DNA of 64,000 bases from Bradyrhizobium hereditatis (GCF_020329435.1 NZ_JAGKJK010000006.1:372001-436000), one strand, 5' to 3'. Counted from the first letter of the stretch, positions 25,173 through 35,404 are shown. The notes: generated by a model from the letters alone, not told the origin. Made by a program: numbers and translations.

Positions 25173-28100
25173 ATGTCTGAATCGAATGAAGTTCCGCACC
25201 CCGGAACCCGCATCAAAACTGAGGTTATTCCGCACGGAATGTCGGTCACCAAGGCCGCCCAGATCATGGGGGTAGGGCGACCGGCTTTATCGAACCTGCT
25301 CAACGGCAACGCCGCGCTGTCCGCTGACATGGCAGCGCGGCTGGAGAAAGCATTCAAGAAATTCACACGCAAAGAGCTTCTCGACATGCAGGCGGAATAC
25401 GATGCCGCGCAGGCCAATCAAAAGGATGCGCCGGCCAATGCCATGGCTTATGTGCCGCCGTTTCTGAGGATCAAAGCCAACAACATTGAAGGCTGGGTTT
25501 CCCACAACATCCCCGCACGCAGCCGCCTCGCGGTTTTCTTGCGTACGCTGGTCCATTCCACCGGCAGGGGGATTACTAAGGTCGATTTCCCGGGCAATGA
25601 CGACGCGGAACGGCCCGGCTGGGACGGTTTTGTGGAGGCGGGTGAGGGAACGCCATGGGTGCCCGCCGGGCGCTCAGGCTGGGAATTCGGTGTGAACGAA
25701 GATCCCAAGACGAAGGCCGAGGGCGATTTCGAGAAAAGCGTTAAGGCGCACGGCAAAAAAGAGCGGGCCGAGACGACGTTCGTGTTCGTCACACCGCGGC
25801 GCTGGCTCGGCAAGGCCACATGGGTGTCGGCCATGCAGGCAAAGAGGCTCTGGAAGGATGTTCGCGCGTACGATGCGAGCGATCTTGAGCAATGGCTCGA
25901 ACAATCATTGTCCGGTCAGGCATGGTTTGCCAACGAAACGGACATTCCAGCGCAGCATGTGCGCTCGCTCGATAAATGTTGGGCAGATTGGGCCGACGTC
26001 TCCAAGCCACCGCTGACGGGTGCATTATTCGCGCCCGCCATCGAAGCCGCCAAGCGGGTCATGCTCGCACGTTTGTCCAAGCCATCCGAAGCCCCAATCA
26101 TGATCGCGGCAGATTCGACCGAGGAAGCGCTCGCTTTCCTCGCGCAACTGCTCGGCGAACGCGGTGGCGAGGAACTGATATCGTACCGCGACCGCGTGCT
26201 GGTCTTCGACAAGCCCGGCGTCCTGCCGCGCCTGGCTGCGGGCGCGCAGAGCTTCATTCCGGTGGTATTTACGCGGGAGGTCGAGCGCGAACTCGGGCCT
26301 TATGCAACGTCGATGCATTCCATCGTCGTCTACCCGCGCAACGCCACGACCAAAGAACCAGACATCGTCCTGGAGCCCGTCAATTATGAGGCTTTCGACA
26401 AGGCCCTCGCAGAGATGGGCAAGGATCGCGACGACATTGCGCGCTTGTCGACCGCCACCGGCCGCTCCCTTACCGTGCTGCGACGCCAGCTTTCCACGGT
26501 GCCGGCCGTGCGCACGCCGGCATGGGCAGACAATCATGAGACAGCGGCAAGCCTCGTGCCGTTCTTGTTCGTCGGCGCCTGGAACAGCAAGAACGAAACG
26601 GACAAATTGGCGCTTTCGCTGCTGTCGAGGGGACATACTTACGACGAGCTGGAGGAAGAATGTCAAAAATTAGCACAGTTGAATGACGCGCCGATCTGGT
26701 CGATCGGCGATTTCACGGGCGTGATCTCAAAAATCGATTTGCTGTACGCCATCGCAGGCGTGGTCACCGCCGATGATCTGAAGCGCTATTTCTCGATGGC
26801 ACGCATGGTTCTAGGTGAAGATGACCCTGCGCTCGACCTAGACGAAGGTCAGCGCTGGGCTGCGGCGATCCACGGCAAGACGCGAAAATTTTCATCAGCC
26901 TTCCGTGAGGGCATTTCAGAGACGTTGGTGCTGCTCGCGGTGCACGGCAAGCATTTGTTCTCAGGTCGCCTTGGCATTGATACTGAGATTGAGGCGATCC
27001 GCGTCGTACGGGACTTGTTGCCGACCCCGTTGAACACAAGGATTCTGGAGGCCAACGACCGCGATCTTCCGACTTATGCGGAAGCGGCCCCCGATGAATT
27101 CCTTTCGATCCTAGAAAGAGACCTCAAGTCCAACGAACCTGCGGTGCTCGGCCTTCTGCGCCCGGTAGACAGCAGTGTTTTTGGGCGTCATCCGAGCCGC
27201 ACCGGCTTGTTGTGGGCTTTGGAGGGGCTTTCGTGGAATCCCGCGACGTTGCCGCGTGCGGCTTTCATTCTGGCCCGGCTTGCCCAAATTGAGATCAACG
27301 ACAACTGGGTCAATAAGCCGATCAATTCATTGGAGTCCATCTTTCGCGCATGGATGCCGCAGACTGCGGCTAACCATCAGCAGCGCGTAGACCTCATGAA
27401 AAGTCTTGCCAAGAGGTGCCCTGACGTTGCGTGGAAGATTTGCGTCGCTCAGTTCGGCGTACATCACCAGATAGGGCATTACAGTCACAAGCCGCGCTGG
27501 CGCTCCGACGGGTACGGATTCGGTGAAGCGTTCTCGACGTGGGAGCCGATCATAAAATTCATGCGCGAAATGCTTGAAATGGCGCTGACGTGGAAAGACC
27601 ATTCCCTCGACATGTTATGCGATCTTGTGGAGCGGCTTCACGACCTAACCGACGAAGATCAGGCTCGCGTTTGGACGCTCATTGAGGTTTGGGCGAAGAA
27701 CAAGGCCACGGACGCAGAAAAAGCAGCAATGCGCGAAAAGATCCGTGTCACGACGCTGTCGCGGAGGGCGGCGGTACGAGCGAAGGCGAAGAAGGAAGCG
27801 ACGGGACTCGCCGCCGCTGGCAAGGCCGCCTATGCGGCGCTGGAGCCGAGTGATCTTTTGAACAAGAACCTTTGGCTATTCCGCGATGGCTGGGTCGAAG
27901 AATCCGCCGAAGAAATCGAGGACATCGATAAGATCGATTTCAACAAGCGAGAGGAGCGCATCAAGGAACAAAGAGTCGAGGCATTGCGTGAAATTTTTAT
28001 GCAGCGCGGCCTCACCGGGATTGTGGAGCTTTCAGAGCGCGGAAAGGCATCTTGGGTGGTCGGAGCGCTTGCGACAAGTGAGGTGCTTAGCGAAAATGAA

Positions 28101-29309
28101 CTCATAGAATTGCTTCGGCTTGCGCTGGACCCCATCCTCGCAGGCAAAGAGGACGTTTATTCGTACAAGAACCTCATCGCAGGTGCCGTGCGGGTACTGC
28201 GAGACACGAGCAAGTGCGAACGGGTGCTTAAAGGCGTCGCGGCGGGCCTGTCGGATGAGGCTACCGTGCAATTGCTTGTTCTTGCATCATTCGGCAAAAA
28301 CACGTGGAATCTGGTGGACACGCTGAGCGAGCCAGCGCAGGCCAAATACTGGAACGAGGTTGTGCCGGAATGGATTCACGATTCCGATAGCGAAAACAAT
28401 GAAGCTGTTGAGCGCCTATTAAAGGCTGATCGTCCCCGGGCCGCCTTCTCGTGCGTCCGGTACGAGCCGCAGAAACTTGATGCGCAGGTCCTTTATCGTT
28501 TGCTGCTCGCCATGGCGCAGGGCGGCAGTGAGCCGCCCGGGCATTACATGCTGGAACACTACCATGTCGAAGCGGCCTTCAAGAGCCTGAACGGCAGCGC
28601 GGCACTGACCCTCGATCAAAAGGCGGGGTTAGAGTTCGCCTACATCGATGCATTGGCGCGGCGTTGGGAGCGAAGGAATGATGCGTATGGCATCCCGAAT
28701 CTGGAACGGTATATCGAAGCGCATCCTGAACAATTCGCTCGAGCGATCGCGTGGACTTACAAGCGCAACGACGGGGCTACCGATCCCCCCGAATTGCAGG
28801 TTTCGCCCGACCATGTGAAATCGATGGCCGAGCGCAGCTATAAACTTTTGGACGCACTGCACCGGATTCCCGGGCACGATGAGCTTGGCGAACTGAAAGC
28901 AGAATACCTGGCGAAGTGGGTTACGACTGTTCGCCGCCTCTGTGCAGAGCTGGGGCGCGCCAAGGTCGGCGATACCTCCATCGGCCGACTCTTGTCCGCC
29001 GCCCCCATCGGCAAGGACGGTGTGTGGCCATGCGAGCCAGTCCGCGATGTCCTGGAGGATGTCCAATCCGAAGAGATAATCCATGGCGCTCATAGCGGCG
29101 CGTATAATTCACGCGGTGTTCATTGGCGTGGCGAAGGCGGCGACCAGGAGCGCGATTTGGCGGAGAAGTATCGCAAATGGGGCGAGGCGCTCCAAGTTTC
29201 GCATCCCTTTGTGTCCTCAAAGCTCCTGATGGGGCTGGCTGCGACCTACGATCACGAAGCAAGCCGTGAGGACATGGCTGCTGGGATTAGGCGTCGCATG
29301 CGCCAATGA
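25173..29309 (+). CDS. Giant HTH-nuclease-like-helical repeat protein, candidate anti-phage protein
   Basis: A 1378-residue protein I cannot assign to a named system. Residues 8-70 are a HigA-type antidote HTH (HPGTRIKTEV, KAAQIMGVGRPALSNLLNG, ALSADMAARLEKAF). Residues about 95-255 resemble a restriction-nuclease-like domain: GWDGF near 148, WEFGV near 169, then FVTPRRWLGKATW and VRAYDASDLEQWLE. Residues about 280-470 follow the layout of a STAND-type NTPase (PIMIAADSTEEALAFLAQLL where a P-loop would be, then FTREVERELGPY) but lack GxxxxGK[ST]. The remaining 900 residues are helical and could form a repeat array. The ATG at 25173 follows TGGGAGCC. It stands alone. Architecture suggests phage sensing and abortive nuclease action with self-repression by the HTH; this is inference. 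Confidence 0.75.
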   Translation: MSESNEVPHPGTRIKTEVIPHGMSVTKAAQIMGVGRPALSNLLNGNAALSADMAARLEKAFKKFTRKELLDMQAEYDAAQANQKDAPANAMAYVPPFLRIKANNIEGWVSHNIPARSRLAVFLRTLVHSTGRGITKVDFPGNDDAERPGWDGFVEAGEGTPWVPAGRSGWEFGVNEDPKTKAEGDFEKSVKAHGKKERAETTFVFVTPRRWLGKATWVSAMQAKRLWKDVRAYDASDLEQWLEQSLSGQAWFANETDIPAQHVRSLDKCWADWADVSKPPLTGALFAPAIEAAKRVMLARLSKPSEAPIMIAADSTEEALAFLAQLLGERGGEELISYRDRVLVFDKPGVLPRLAAGAQSFIPVVFTREVERELGPYATSMHSIVVYPRNATTKEPDIVLEPVNYEAFDKALAEMGKDRDDIARLSTATGRSLTVLRRQLSTVPAVRTPAWADNHETAASLVPFLFVGAWNSKNETDKLALSLLSRGHTYDELEEECQKLAQLNDAPIWSIGDFTGVISKIDLLYAIAGVVTADDLKRYFSMARMVLGEDDPALDLDEGQRWAAAIHGKTRKFSSAFREGISETLVLLAVHGKHLFSGRLGIDTEIEAIRVVRDLLPTPLNTRILEANDRDLPTYAEAAPDEFLSILERDLKSNEPAVLGLLRPVDSSVFGRHPSRTGLLWALEGLSWNPATLPRAAFILARLAQIEINDNWVNKPINSLESIFRAWMPQTAANHQQRVDLMKSLAKRCPDVAWKICVAQFGVHHQIGHYSHKPRWRSDGYGFGEAFSTWEPIIKFMREMLEMALTWKDHSLDMLCDLVERLHDLTDEDQARVWTLIEVWAKNKATDAEKAAMREKIRVTTLSRRAAVRAKAKKEATGLAAAGKAAYAALEPSDLLNKNLWLFRDGWVEESAEEIEDIDKIDFNKREERIKEQRVEALREIFMQRGLTGIVELSERGKASWVVGALATSEVLSENELIELLRLALDPILAGKEDVYSYKNLIAGAVRVLRDTSKCERVLKGVAAGLSDEATVQLLVLASFGKNTWNLVDTLSEPAQAKYWNEVVPEWIHDSDSENNEAVERLLKADRPRAAFSCVRYEPQKLDAQVLYRLLLAMAQGGSEPPGHYMLEHYHVEAAFKSLNGSAALTLDQKAGLEFAYIDALARRWERRNDAYGIPNLERYIEAHPEQFARAIAWTYKRNDGATDPPELQVSPDHVKSMAERSYKLLDALHRIPGHDELGELKAEYLAKWVTTVRRLCAELGRAKVGDTSIGRLLSAAPIGKDGVWPCEPVRDVLEDVQSEEIIHGAHSGAYNSRGVHWRGEGGDQERDLAEKYRKWGEALQVSHPFVSSKLLMGLAATYDHEASREDMAAGIRRRMRQ

Positions 29310-29654
29310 CTTAGAGGGTTTCCGTGGATCGATGCGGGTGGGTAGAGAGCGCGCTGAAGGTTCCGAGCGGCGCGTAGGTCGAGAGCTCGCGGTATCGAAG
29401 ATTGCGGTGAACTGTAAGTCGTCGCCTTCGTCATAGCTGGGAGGGAGTGCGGCAGCGAGTGGGGTACCGCGCCTTATAAGCGGCGGATGAAAGCTGATCG
29501 AGCGGAGGTTTATGGCGAGAAACTCAAGTTCCATCAAACGTGCTTGGGCTTCTTTGATCTAGAAAATCGCCGGGCCATCGATGAAAGTGTGAGGAAGCGA
29601 GTTTGGTGGGATAGCGGGCACGCGGTGCTGGAGCGTCCAGAGGAGAAGCATTTG
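29310..29654. other. 345-bp intergenic region, nothing recognised
   Basis: Between the giant protein gene and the isomerase. The isomerase frame is open upstream to 29487 but that part has no family similarity. No repeat or RNA gene is seen. Confidence 0.4.
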
Positions 29655-30710
29655 ATGAAGATGATCAAGGGACCGGCGATATTCCTCGCGCAGTTCACCG
29701 CCGACGCGGCGCCGTTCAACTCTCTCGACGCGATCTGCGAATGGGCCGCCTCGCTCGGCTACGAGGGAATTCAGATCCCCAGCTGGGATGGGCGACTCTT
29801 TGACCTCAACAAGGCCTCGGAGTCTCAGGACTATGCTGATGAGGTAAAGGGGATCGCAGCCGGTCACGGCCTTTCCATCACCGAACTCTCGACCCATCTC
29901 CAGGGTCAGCTCGTCGCCGTTCATCCGGCCTATGACGCGGTATTCGATGGCTTCGCCGTACCGGAAGTGCGAGGCAATCCCAAGGAGCGCACTAAGTGGG
30001 CCGTCGACCAGGTCAAGCGCGCAATCCGCGCCTCAGGGCGCCTCGGGCTCACGGCGCACGCGACTTTCTCCGGCGCATTGGCCTGGCCCTATGTCTATCC
30101 TTGGCCGCAGCGTCCGGCCGGCCTCGTCGAGGCCGCCTTTGACGAGCTCGCCAGGCGCTGGCAGCCGATCCTTGACTATGCGGACGAGCACGGCATTGAT
30201 CTCGCTTATGAGATCCATCCAGGCGAAGATCTGCACGACGGCATCTCCTACGAGATGTTTCTAGAGCGAGTGAATGGCCACGCGCGCGCGAACCTGCTCT
30301 ACGACCCGTCGCACTTGGCGTTACAGCAGCTCGACTATCTCGCCTACATCGATATCTATCACCAGCGCATTAAAGCCTTCCACGTCAAGGACGCAGAATT
30401 CAACCCGACGGGCCGCCAAGGCGTCTATGGCGGGTTCCAAAGCTGGGTCGACCGCGCCGGCCGCTTCCGCTCACTGGGCGATGGCCAGGTAGATTTCGGC
30501 GCGATCTTCTCGAAGCTCACGCAGTACGATTACGGCAGTTGGGCGGTGATGGAATGGGAATGCGCGCTCAAGCATCCTGAGCAAGGCGCGCGCGAGGGCG
30601 CCGAATTTATCAAAAGACATATCATTCGGGTCACGGAGAAGATCTTCGACGATTTCGCAGGCTCGGGCACCGACGACCAGATGAACCGCAAGATGCTTGG
30701 CATCTCCTGA
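29655..30710 (+). CDS. Sugar phosphate isomerase/epimerase-like TIM-barrel protein
   Basis: A 351-residue xylose-isomerase-like TIM barrel (AP endonuclease family 2 fold). Marks include ICEWAASLGYEGIQIPSWD near the start, the Glu/His metal ligands in AYEIHPGEDLHDG, YDPSHLALQQLDYLAYI, FHVKDAEFNPTGRQG and GSWAVMEWECALKHP near the end. The ATG at 29655 is chosen for the GAGGAGAAG site and the family-like start. It is followed after 14 bp by a Gfo/Idh/MocA dehydrogenase, the standard pairing for inositol- or sugar-derived catabolism. The substrate is not predictable. Confidence 0.88.
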   Translation: MKMIKGPAIFLAQFTADAAPFNSLDAICEWAASLGYEGIQIPSWDGRLFDLNKASESQDYADEVKGIAAGHGLSITELSTHLQGQLVAVHPAYDAVFDGFAVPEVRGNPKERTKWAVDQVKRAIRASGRLGLTAHATFSGALAWPYVYPWPQRPAGLVEAAFDELARRWQPILDYADEHGIDLAYEIHPGEDLHDGISYEMFLERVNGHARANLLYDPSHLALQQLDYLAYIDIYHQRIKAFHVKDAEFNPTGRQGVYGGFQSWVDRAGRFRSLGDGQVDFGAIFSKLTQYDYGSWAVMEWECALKHPEQGAREGAEFIKRHIIRVTEKIFDDFAGSGTDDQMNRKMLGIS

Positions 30711-30724
30711 GGGAGGAAGAAGAA

Positions 30725-31900
30725 ATGGTTATTCAGGCAACCAGCGAGGCCGGTGGTCATGGCCGTATCCGGCTAGGCATGGTCGGCGGCGGCCAGGGAG
30801 CTTTTATCGGCGCCGTCCACCGCACTGCTGCGCATATCGACGACCAGTTTGAGCTGACAGCAGGCGCTTTGGCATCGGATCCGGTCCGAGCCAAGACATC
30901 GGCGAAGGAGCTCGGTATCGCCAACGACCGAGCCTATAGCTCGTTCGAAGAGATGGCGAAGGCGGAAGCCGCGCGCCCGGATGGCATCGAGGTGGTCTCG
31001 ATCGTGACCCCGACCCACATACACAGCCCGGTCGCCAGGGTCTTCCTTGAAGCCGGCATTCACATCATCTGTGACAAACCGCTGACGATGACCGTCGCTG
31101 AGGCGGAGGAATTGGTGAATCTGGTCAGGAAGACGGGCAAGGTCTTCGTCGTGACCCACAACTACACGGGCTATCCCATGGTCCGACAGGCTCGCGCCAT
31201 GGTCGCGAACGGCGATCTCGGCGAGATCCGGCTGGTGCAGGCCGAATATCTGCAGGATTGGCTGACGGAGCCATTAGAAGCAAGCGGCCATAAGCAGGCC
31301 GCGTGGCGCACGGACCCGGCTCGATCCGGCGTCGGCGGGTGCATCGGCGACATCGGCACCCACGCCTACAATCTCGCCTGCTTCGTCACTGGACTTGAGC
31401 TTGACGAACTGCTCGCCCAGCTCTCGACCTTCGTCGACGGCCGGCGTCTCGATGACGACGTCCAGGTCCTCCTCAAGTGGAAGGGAGGTGCCAGAGGTAT
31501 GATTTGGGCGAGCCAGGTCGCGGTCGGCAATGAGAACGGCCTAAAGCTGCGCGTCTATGGGACCAAGGGCGGCCTCGAATGGGCACAGGAAAATCCGAAC
31601 TATCTCTGGTTCACACCTTACGGGCAGCCCAAGCAACTTTTGACCCGCGGCGGTGCCGGCGCCTTGGTCGAGGCGGGACGTGTCACCCGGGTGCCATCGG
31701 GGCACCCCGAGGGTTACCTTGAGAGTTTCGCAACAATCTACGCTGAGGCTGCGCGCGCCATCCGCGCGGCACAGGCCGGCAAGGCGCCGGATCCGGCGGT
31801 GGTCTTCCCGACAGTCGAGGATGGCCTCGCCGGCGTGAAGTTCATCGAAGCCGCGGTGAACTCATCCTCGAGCAATGGCGCCTGGGTTCGCGTCGCGTAA
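30725..31900 (+). CDS. Gfo/Idh/MocA-family oxidoreductase
   Basis: A 391-residue NAD(P)-dependent sugar or polyol dehydrogenase. The N-terminal Rossmann motif RLGMVGGGQGAFIG is near residues 16-29, the conserved KP of CDKPLTM lies near 119-124, the catalytic region GGCIGDIGTHAYNLA near 200-214, and a C-terminal alpha/beta domain follows. GAGGGAGG lies just before the ATG. It is co-transcribed with the TIM-barrel isomerase upstream and likely acts on the same sugar. Confidence 0.9.
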   Translation: MVIQATSEAGGHGRIRLGMVGGGQGAFIGAVHRTAAHIDDQFELTAGALASDPVRAKTSAKELGIANDRAYSSFEEMAKAEAARPDGIEVVSIVTPTHIHSPVARVFLEAGIHIICDKPLTMTVAEAEELVNLVRKTGKVFVVTHNYTGYPMVRQARAMVANGDLGEIRLVQAEYLQDWLTEPLEASGHKQAAWRTDPARSGVGGCIGDIGTHAYNLACFVTGLELDELLAQLSTFVDGRRLDDDVQVLLKWKGGARGMIWASQVAVGNENGLKLRVYGTKGGLEWAQENPNYLWFTPYGQPKQLLTRGGAGALVEAGRVTRVPSGHPEGYLESFATIYAEAARAIRAAQAGKAPDPAVVFPTVEDGLAGVKFIEAAVNSSSSNGAWVRVA

Positions 31901-32981
31901 ATGGCCAACGGATTAACTTTGCGCGCCGAAGGCGGCTCATAGAGCGGGCTTCGACCAAGCTCTGGCCGACAACGTTCTAAGCAGGCCTAACGGATCCGTG
32001 GGCCTTGCGCTCATCGGCTATAAACCGCGATCCTACTTTGCATGGGGTTGTTTTCGATATTGGATCGATAGGATGCCCTCAGCGGCTCATCACCCAGTTT
32101 TTCGCGCCAGCACGATGCTCGTCCCAGCCGGTGCTGCGCCGTATCATCGAAGCTCTCTTCGGGCGCGCACGCCAGCACGTCGGCTGCGCTCCTGAACGCG
32201 GTCCATCACGCTCGCCTCCTCAATGAAGGATCGCGCAATTTCGACGACCGTGGTAGCTCAAACACTGTTGCGCGGAGATCGGGCAGTGCTGACAAGCAGC
32301 AATAGCCAATCCCCGTGAGCCGCCGCCGGCATCCATAAGATGCCGGCGACCGGTGAAGCCACAGCTTTGTAGCCAGCTCGCGGCCGCTCGCCAGCTCTGC
32401 GAGGCTGATGCTGACTCCAACCCCAAACACGAGCTCTTTGCACAGGAACTCGCCCAGCCGGGGCAACGCGACACTAAAAGCAAATCGGCATTTCTGATTG
32501 CGTTGCCGAGCTCCTGGGGCGCGGAACGGAGCGCGCCTGATTTTCGCATTTCTGAATGGGCCGCCCGCAGTCGGTGGCCCTGTATATGGTTCCGACAACA
32601 GACATCGACGATCGCAAGCTATTGGAGGCGCCGGGGTTCGCTGGCGCAGCGCTCGACCACGTCAGCCTCTACTTCAACCCGGGTCACCCCGGAGTGGACG
32701 TGCCACATTACCACGTCGTGATCTGGCACGTGAGCAGGAAGGAGGAAGCGCGTGTTGCGAAATGACGCCGCAACGTACGCCCAGTGGCGGCTGGACATCA
32801 GAATTACGCGGCTAGTCTGGGTTGCTTAGAAATTGATGAACAGCGTGAGGCGCAAACAACCGATGCAAGGGGCAATAGGCAATACCATTGCGCCTGCCTT
32901 GACACCTGCCTTTCTGGGGAGCACGCTCCCTAAGATTTGGACGTGTGCCGACCCGTTCGACGATGACCTGAGGGGGCGAGC
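31901..32981. other. Mostly gene-free region of 1.1 kb
   Basis: Apart from one short possible gene (32556-32765) no coding sequence, RNA or clear repeat is seen. Several overlapping frames exist but none is convincing. The promoter of the Nramp-like gene should lie in the last 150 bp. Confidence 0.35.
32556..32765 (+). CDS. Possible short gene or C-terminal remnant, hypothetical
   Basis: A 69-residue frame with natural-looking composition: YMVPTTDIDDRKLLEAPGFA, VSLYFNPGHPGVDVPHYHVVIWHV. The His-containing VDVPHYHVVIWHV stretch looks like the end of a small beta protein, so this may be the tail of a decayed gene. No good ribosome site precedes the ATG. Family unknown. Confidence 0.3.
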   Translation: MGRPQSVALYMVPTTDIDDRKLLEAPGFAGAALDHVSLYFNPGHPGVDVPHYHVVIWHVSRKEEARVAK

Positions 32982-34484
32982 ATGGCCGAAGTTGCAGCAG
33001 CCAGCGGTGCGACCAGCGATCCGCGCGCCCTTCAGAATGTTCCAGACCCGCTGCCTTTGACTATTGGCGGCATCATTGCCGCAGTAGGACCTCAAGCCAT
33101 CAACTTCGGCATCTCGATCGGTGGGGGTGAGGCTTACCTGCTGCCCAACGTGGCCGCACGCGGGGCGCTAGGTTGGCATTGGTTGTTGGTGATCTCCGTC
33201 ATCGTCGAGACGGCGCTGGTATATGAGTGCATCAAATATAGCTGCTGCACTGGTCGGTCGTTCTTCGCCGGCACCAACGAGCTCGCGCCACGTGGCTTCT
33301 GGCCGTGGTTTTGGGCGATCGCCGCGGTGCTGACGTGGGCATGGCCAGCGTGGATGGGAGGCGCGGTCGTCGCTGCGCAAAGGTTCACCGGCATTTCCAC
33401 GCCTCAGGGCTGGACCCTTTTTGGCCAAGCGTTGCCGCCGCAGTACATCTGGGCCGTGCTGGCCCTCGTGCTGGTTCTCGTCGTCTTCTACTTTTCTAAC
33501 CGCACTTACGCGTTTCTCGAGTGGTTCTTCAAGGTCATCATGTTTCTGAATATCGCCTTGGTCCTGGCGATCACTGTCATTGCCGCCAAACCCAGCGACT
33601 ACATTACGATTCTGCAGGCCTATTTGGGGCTGCTATTCTTTTCGCCGGAATGGACGAAGAGTGTTACGCCGCTCGATATTGTTGCGCTCTACAATCAGCC
33701 CGGCGGCAGCCTGATGTGGGTCAGCTTTTGGGTAGTCGCGGCAGGATGGGGTATGGGCCGCTACGCGGGCCAGGTCACGGGCTTCCTGCGGCCGCCCGAG
33801 CGGATTACTGCCGAAGAGATACGCTGGAACAGCAACGATCCGCGGGAAGTCGCCAAGATGAAGCACTGGGTCCGGCTGGGCGGCTTGAGCCTTGTCGTAT
33901 GGTGGGCGATCATCGGCGGCTTGATCATGACCTACCTCTATTCCGTCGCCGGCTATGCGTACCTCCACAACGAGTTCCTGAGTACCGGCAAGGTGCCGAC
34001 CGGCGTGGAGGTGCCGCTGCAGATGGCGATCGTGGCACAGGGCGTTCTCGGGCCGGCCGCTGGAGCACTAATGCTGATCGTGATCATGGTCACGCTTTAT
34101 GATGCCCAGTTCCCGTTTTATGACACCTTCGTCGGCCGCACCACGACCGATGCCATCGCCGTGACCACCGATCTAGAAGACAAGATTCCTTACCGCGTGT
34201 GGTATTTCATCGTAGTAACCGTCGCGGTCTTGGCAGGCTTCTATCTGATCCTACAGCAACAGCCGTTCTTCATGTGGCTAATGGTGGCTGTGGCGGCAGT
34301 GGTCTACCGCTCGATCGGTTCGCTGCAGATCATGATGATCAATAACCGTCGTCTGCCGCCGGAGTTTAGGGTCAGTACGCTGAACGCCATTATCCTCTGG
34401 TTCAGCTTCGTCACCGGCCTTCTGTCCGTCGGCTATTGGGCGTACCACTCATGGGCTGACATCATGAAGCGGTTTGCAGCCTGA
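32982..34484 (+). CDS. Nramp-like transporter
   Basis: A 500-residue inner-membrane protein with about 11 hydrophobic helices and the general layout of Nramp-type metal-ion transporters (LeuT fold). The first helix holds GPQAINFGISIGGGEAYLLPNVAARG, where Nramp proteins have the DPGN-like unwound segment; the canonical DPGN itself is not present, so transport of divalent metals is unsure. A long loop (RPPERITAEEIRWNSNDPREVAKMKHW) separates helices 6 and 7. The small membrane gene begins 2 bp after its stop. Confidence 0.72.
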   Translation: MAEVAAASGATSDPRALQNVPDPLPLTIGGIIAAVGPQAINFGISIGGGEAYLLPNVAARGALGWHWLLVISVIVETALVYECIKYSCCTGRSFFAGTNELAPRGFWPWFWAIAAVLTWAWPAWMGGAVVAAQRFTGISTPQGWTLFGQALPPQYIWAVLALVLVLVVFYFSNRTYAFLEWFFKVIMFLNIALVLAITVIAAKPSDYITILQAYLGLLFFSPEWTKSVTPLDIVALYNQPGGSLMWVSFWVVAAGWGMGRYAGQVTGFLRPPERITAEEIRWNSNDPREVAKMKHWVRLGGLSLVVWWAIIGGLIMTYLYSVAGYAYLHNEFLSTGKVPTGVEVPLQMAIVAQGVLGPAAGALMLIVIMVTLYDAQFPFYDTFVGRTTTDAIAVTTDLEDKIPYRVWYFIVVTVAVLAGFYLILQQQPFFMWLMVAVAAVVYRSIGSLQIMMINNRRLPPEFRVSTLNAIILWFSFVTGLLSVGYWAYHSWADIMKRFAA

Positions 34485-34486
34485 CG

Positions 34487-34756
34487 GTGCGACGGGAGAG
34501 GCCGGTACTTGCGGTTCGCGATCAGGCGATGGTGAGAGTCGTCCTTTGGCACATGTTGATGCTCGTATGGCTCGCGCTCCTGATCCGGGGCGTCTGGTGG
34601 ATGTGGCCGGCTTTCGAGAAGCTGGAGTTCAGTCAGGATGCCGTCACCGGGCTGCTCTGGCTTTTCATGGGAAGCCTTCTTTGGCTGCTGGCGTTTCTTT
34701 ATGGGCGCGAACGCTATTGGCGGCATCGACGTCGCCTATCAGATCCCCGCTCTTGA
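34487..34756 (+). CDS. Small two-helix membrane protein
   Basis: An 89-residue protein starting at GTG 34487, 2 bp after the stop of the Nramp-like gene, hence translationally coupled. Two hydrophobic helices are seen, about residues 18-39 (VVLWHMLMLVWLALLIRGVWW) and 54-72 (AVTGLLWLFMGSLLWLLAFLY), followed by a basic tail. It could be an accessory subunit of the transporter. An ATG at 34529 is an alternative start. Confidence 0.6.
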   Translation: MRRERPVLAVRDQAMVRVVLWHMLMLVWLALLIRGVWWMWPAFEKLEFSQDAVTGLLWLFMGSLLWLLAFLYGRERYWRHRRRLSDPRS

Positions 34757-35378
34757 TTTCTGGTCGGTAGTGCACGCGGGCCATGAGCGCCAAGCTTGGC
34801 TCGCGCCCCATGACGGTCGCGTCGGAGCGTGTCCTAATTTGCCTTCAACCGCCGATGAAATCTCGCGCGCCACCGGCCGTAGCTGGCTCGCGAGGTTCGG
34901 CACGTGAGCATGGCCGAAGCTTCAATGTTGGCGCGGGGGCTAGCCGGCCTCAAAAGTCCGGTTCATTCCTACTGCGGTAGGCCCTCCTTAGGTGTTCATA
35001 GGCAAACGTGCAGCCGAGAAGACTCGATGCGCATTTACGGCGCGCACGCCAGGGAATCTCGCTTGGAATTGGCAGTATCCAGCAACAATAGGATTGTAGT
35101 TCCAGAATCCTTGCGCATTTGCTTGCGCGCTAATAGGCCAGATTGAGAAGAAGTCCGATCGGGGTGTCGAAATCCGTTTCGCTGCTAATCGACACCGCTC
35201 ATTCGATTGCCGTTCCTCCATAATGACGTCAAGTGCGGCGAGTGATCCCAGATTCCTCGCTAACGGCGATGCGCCCAGCGACATTTTCTGAGGGGTTGGA
35301 TTTATATGGCTAGGAGTTCTCTGTGGAGGATATTGCCGCCGTTGCGGACGGCTTTGGCGATCACGCGCGCCCGGCGAC

Positions 35379-35404
35379 TATACTATTTTCGCCGAAATAG
35401 TATA
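35379..35404. repeat. AT-rich inverted repeat, possible regulator site
   Basis: TATACTATTT-TCGCCG-AAATAGTATA, perfect 10-bp arms with a 6-nt centre. No gene starts within 700 bp, so an operator role is doubtful; it may be a relic promoter site or a structured element near the integration point. Confidence 0.5.

Noticed and set aside
31901-32981. Several frames of 70-130 residues before the Nramp-like gene
   Set aside because: Only the 69-residue frame at 32556 has natural composition; the others overlap each other on opposite strands without support.
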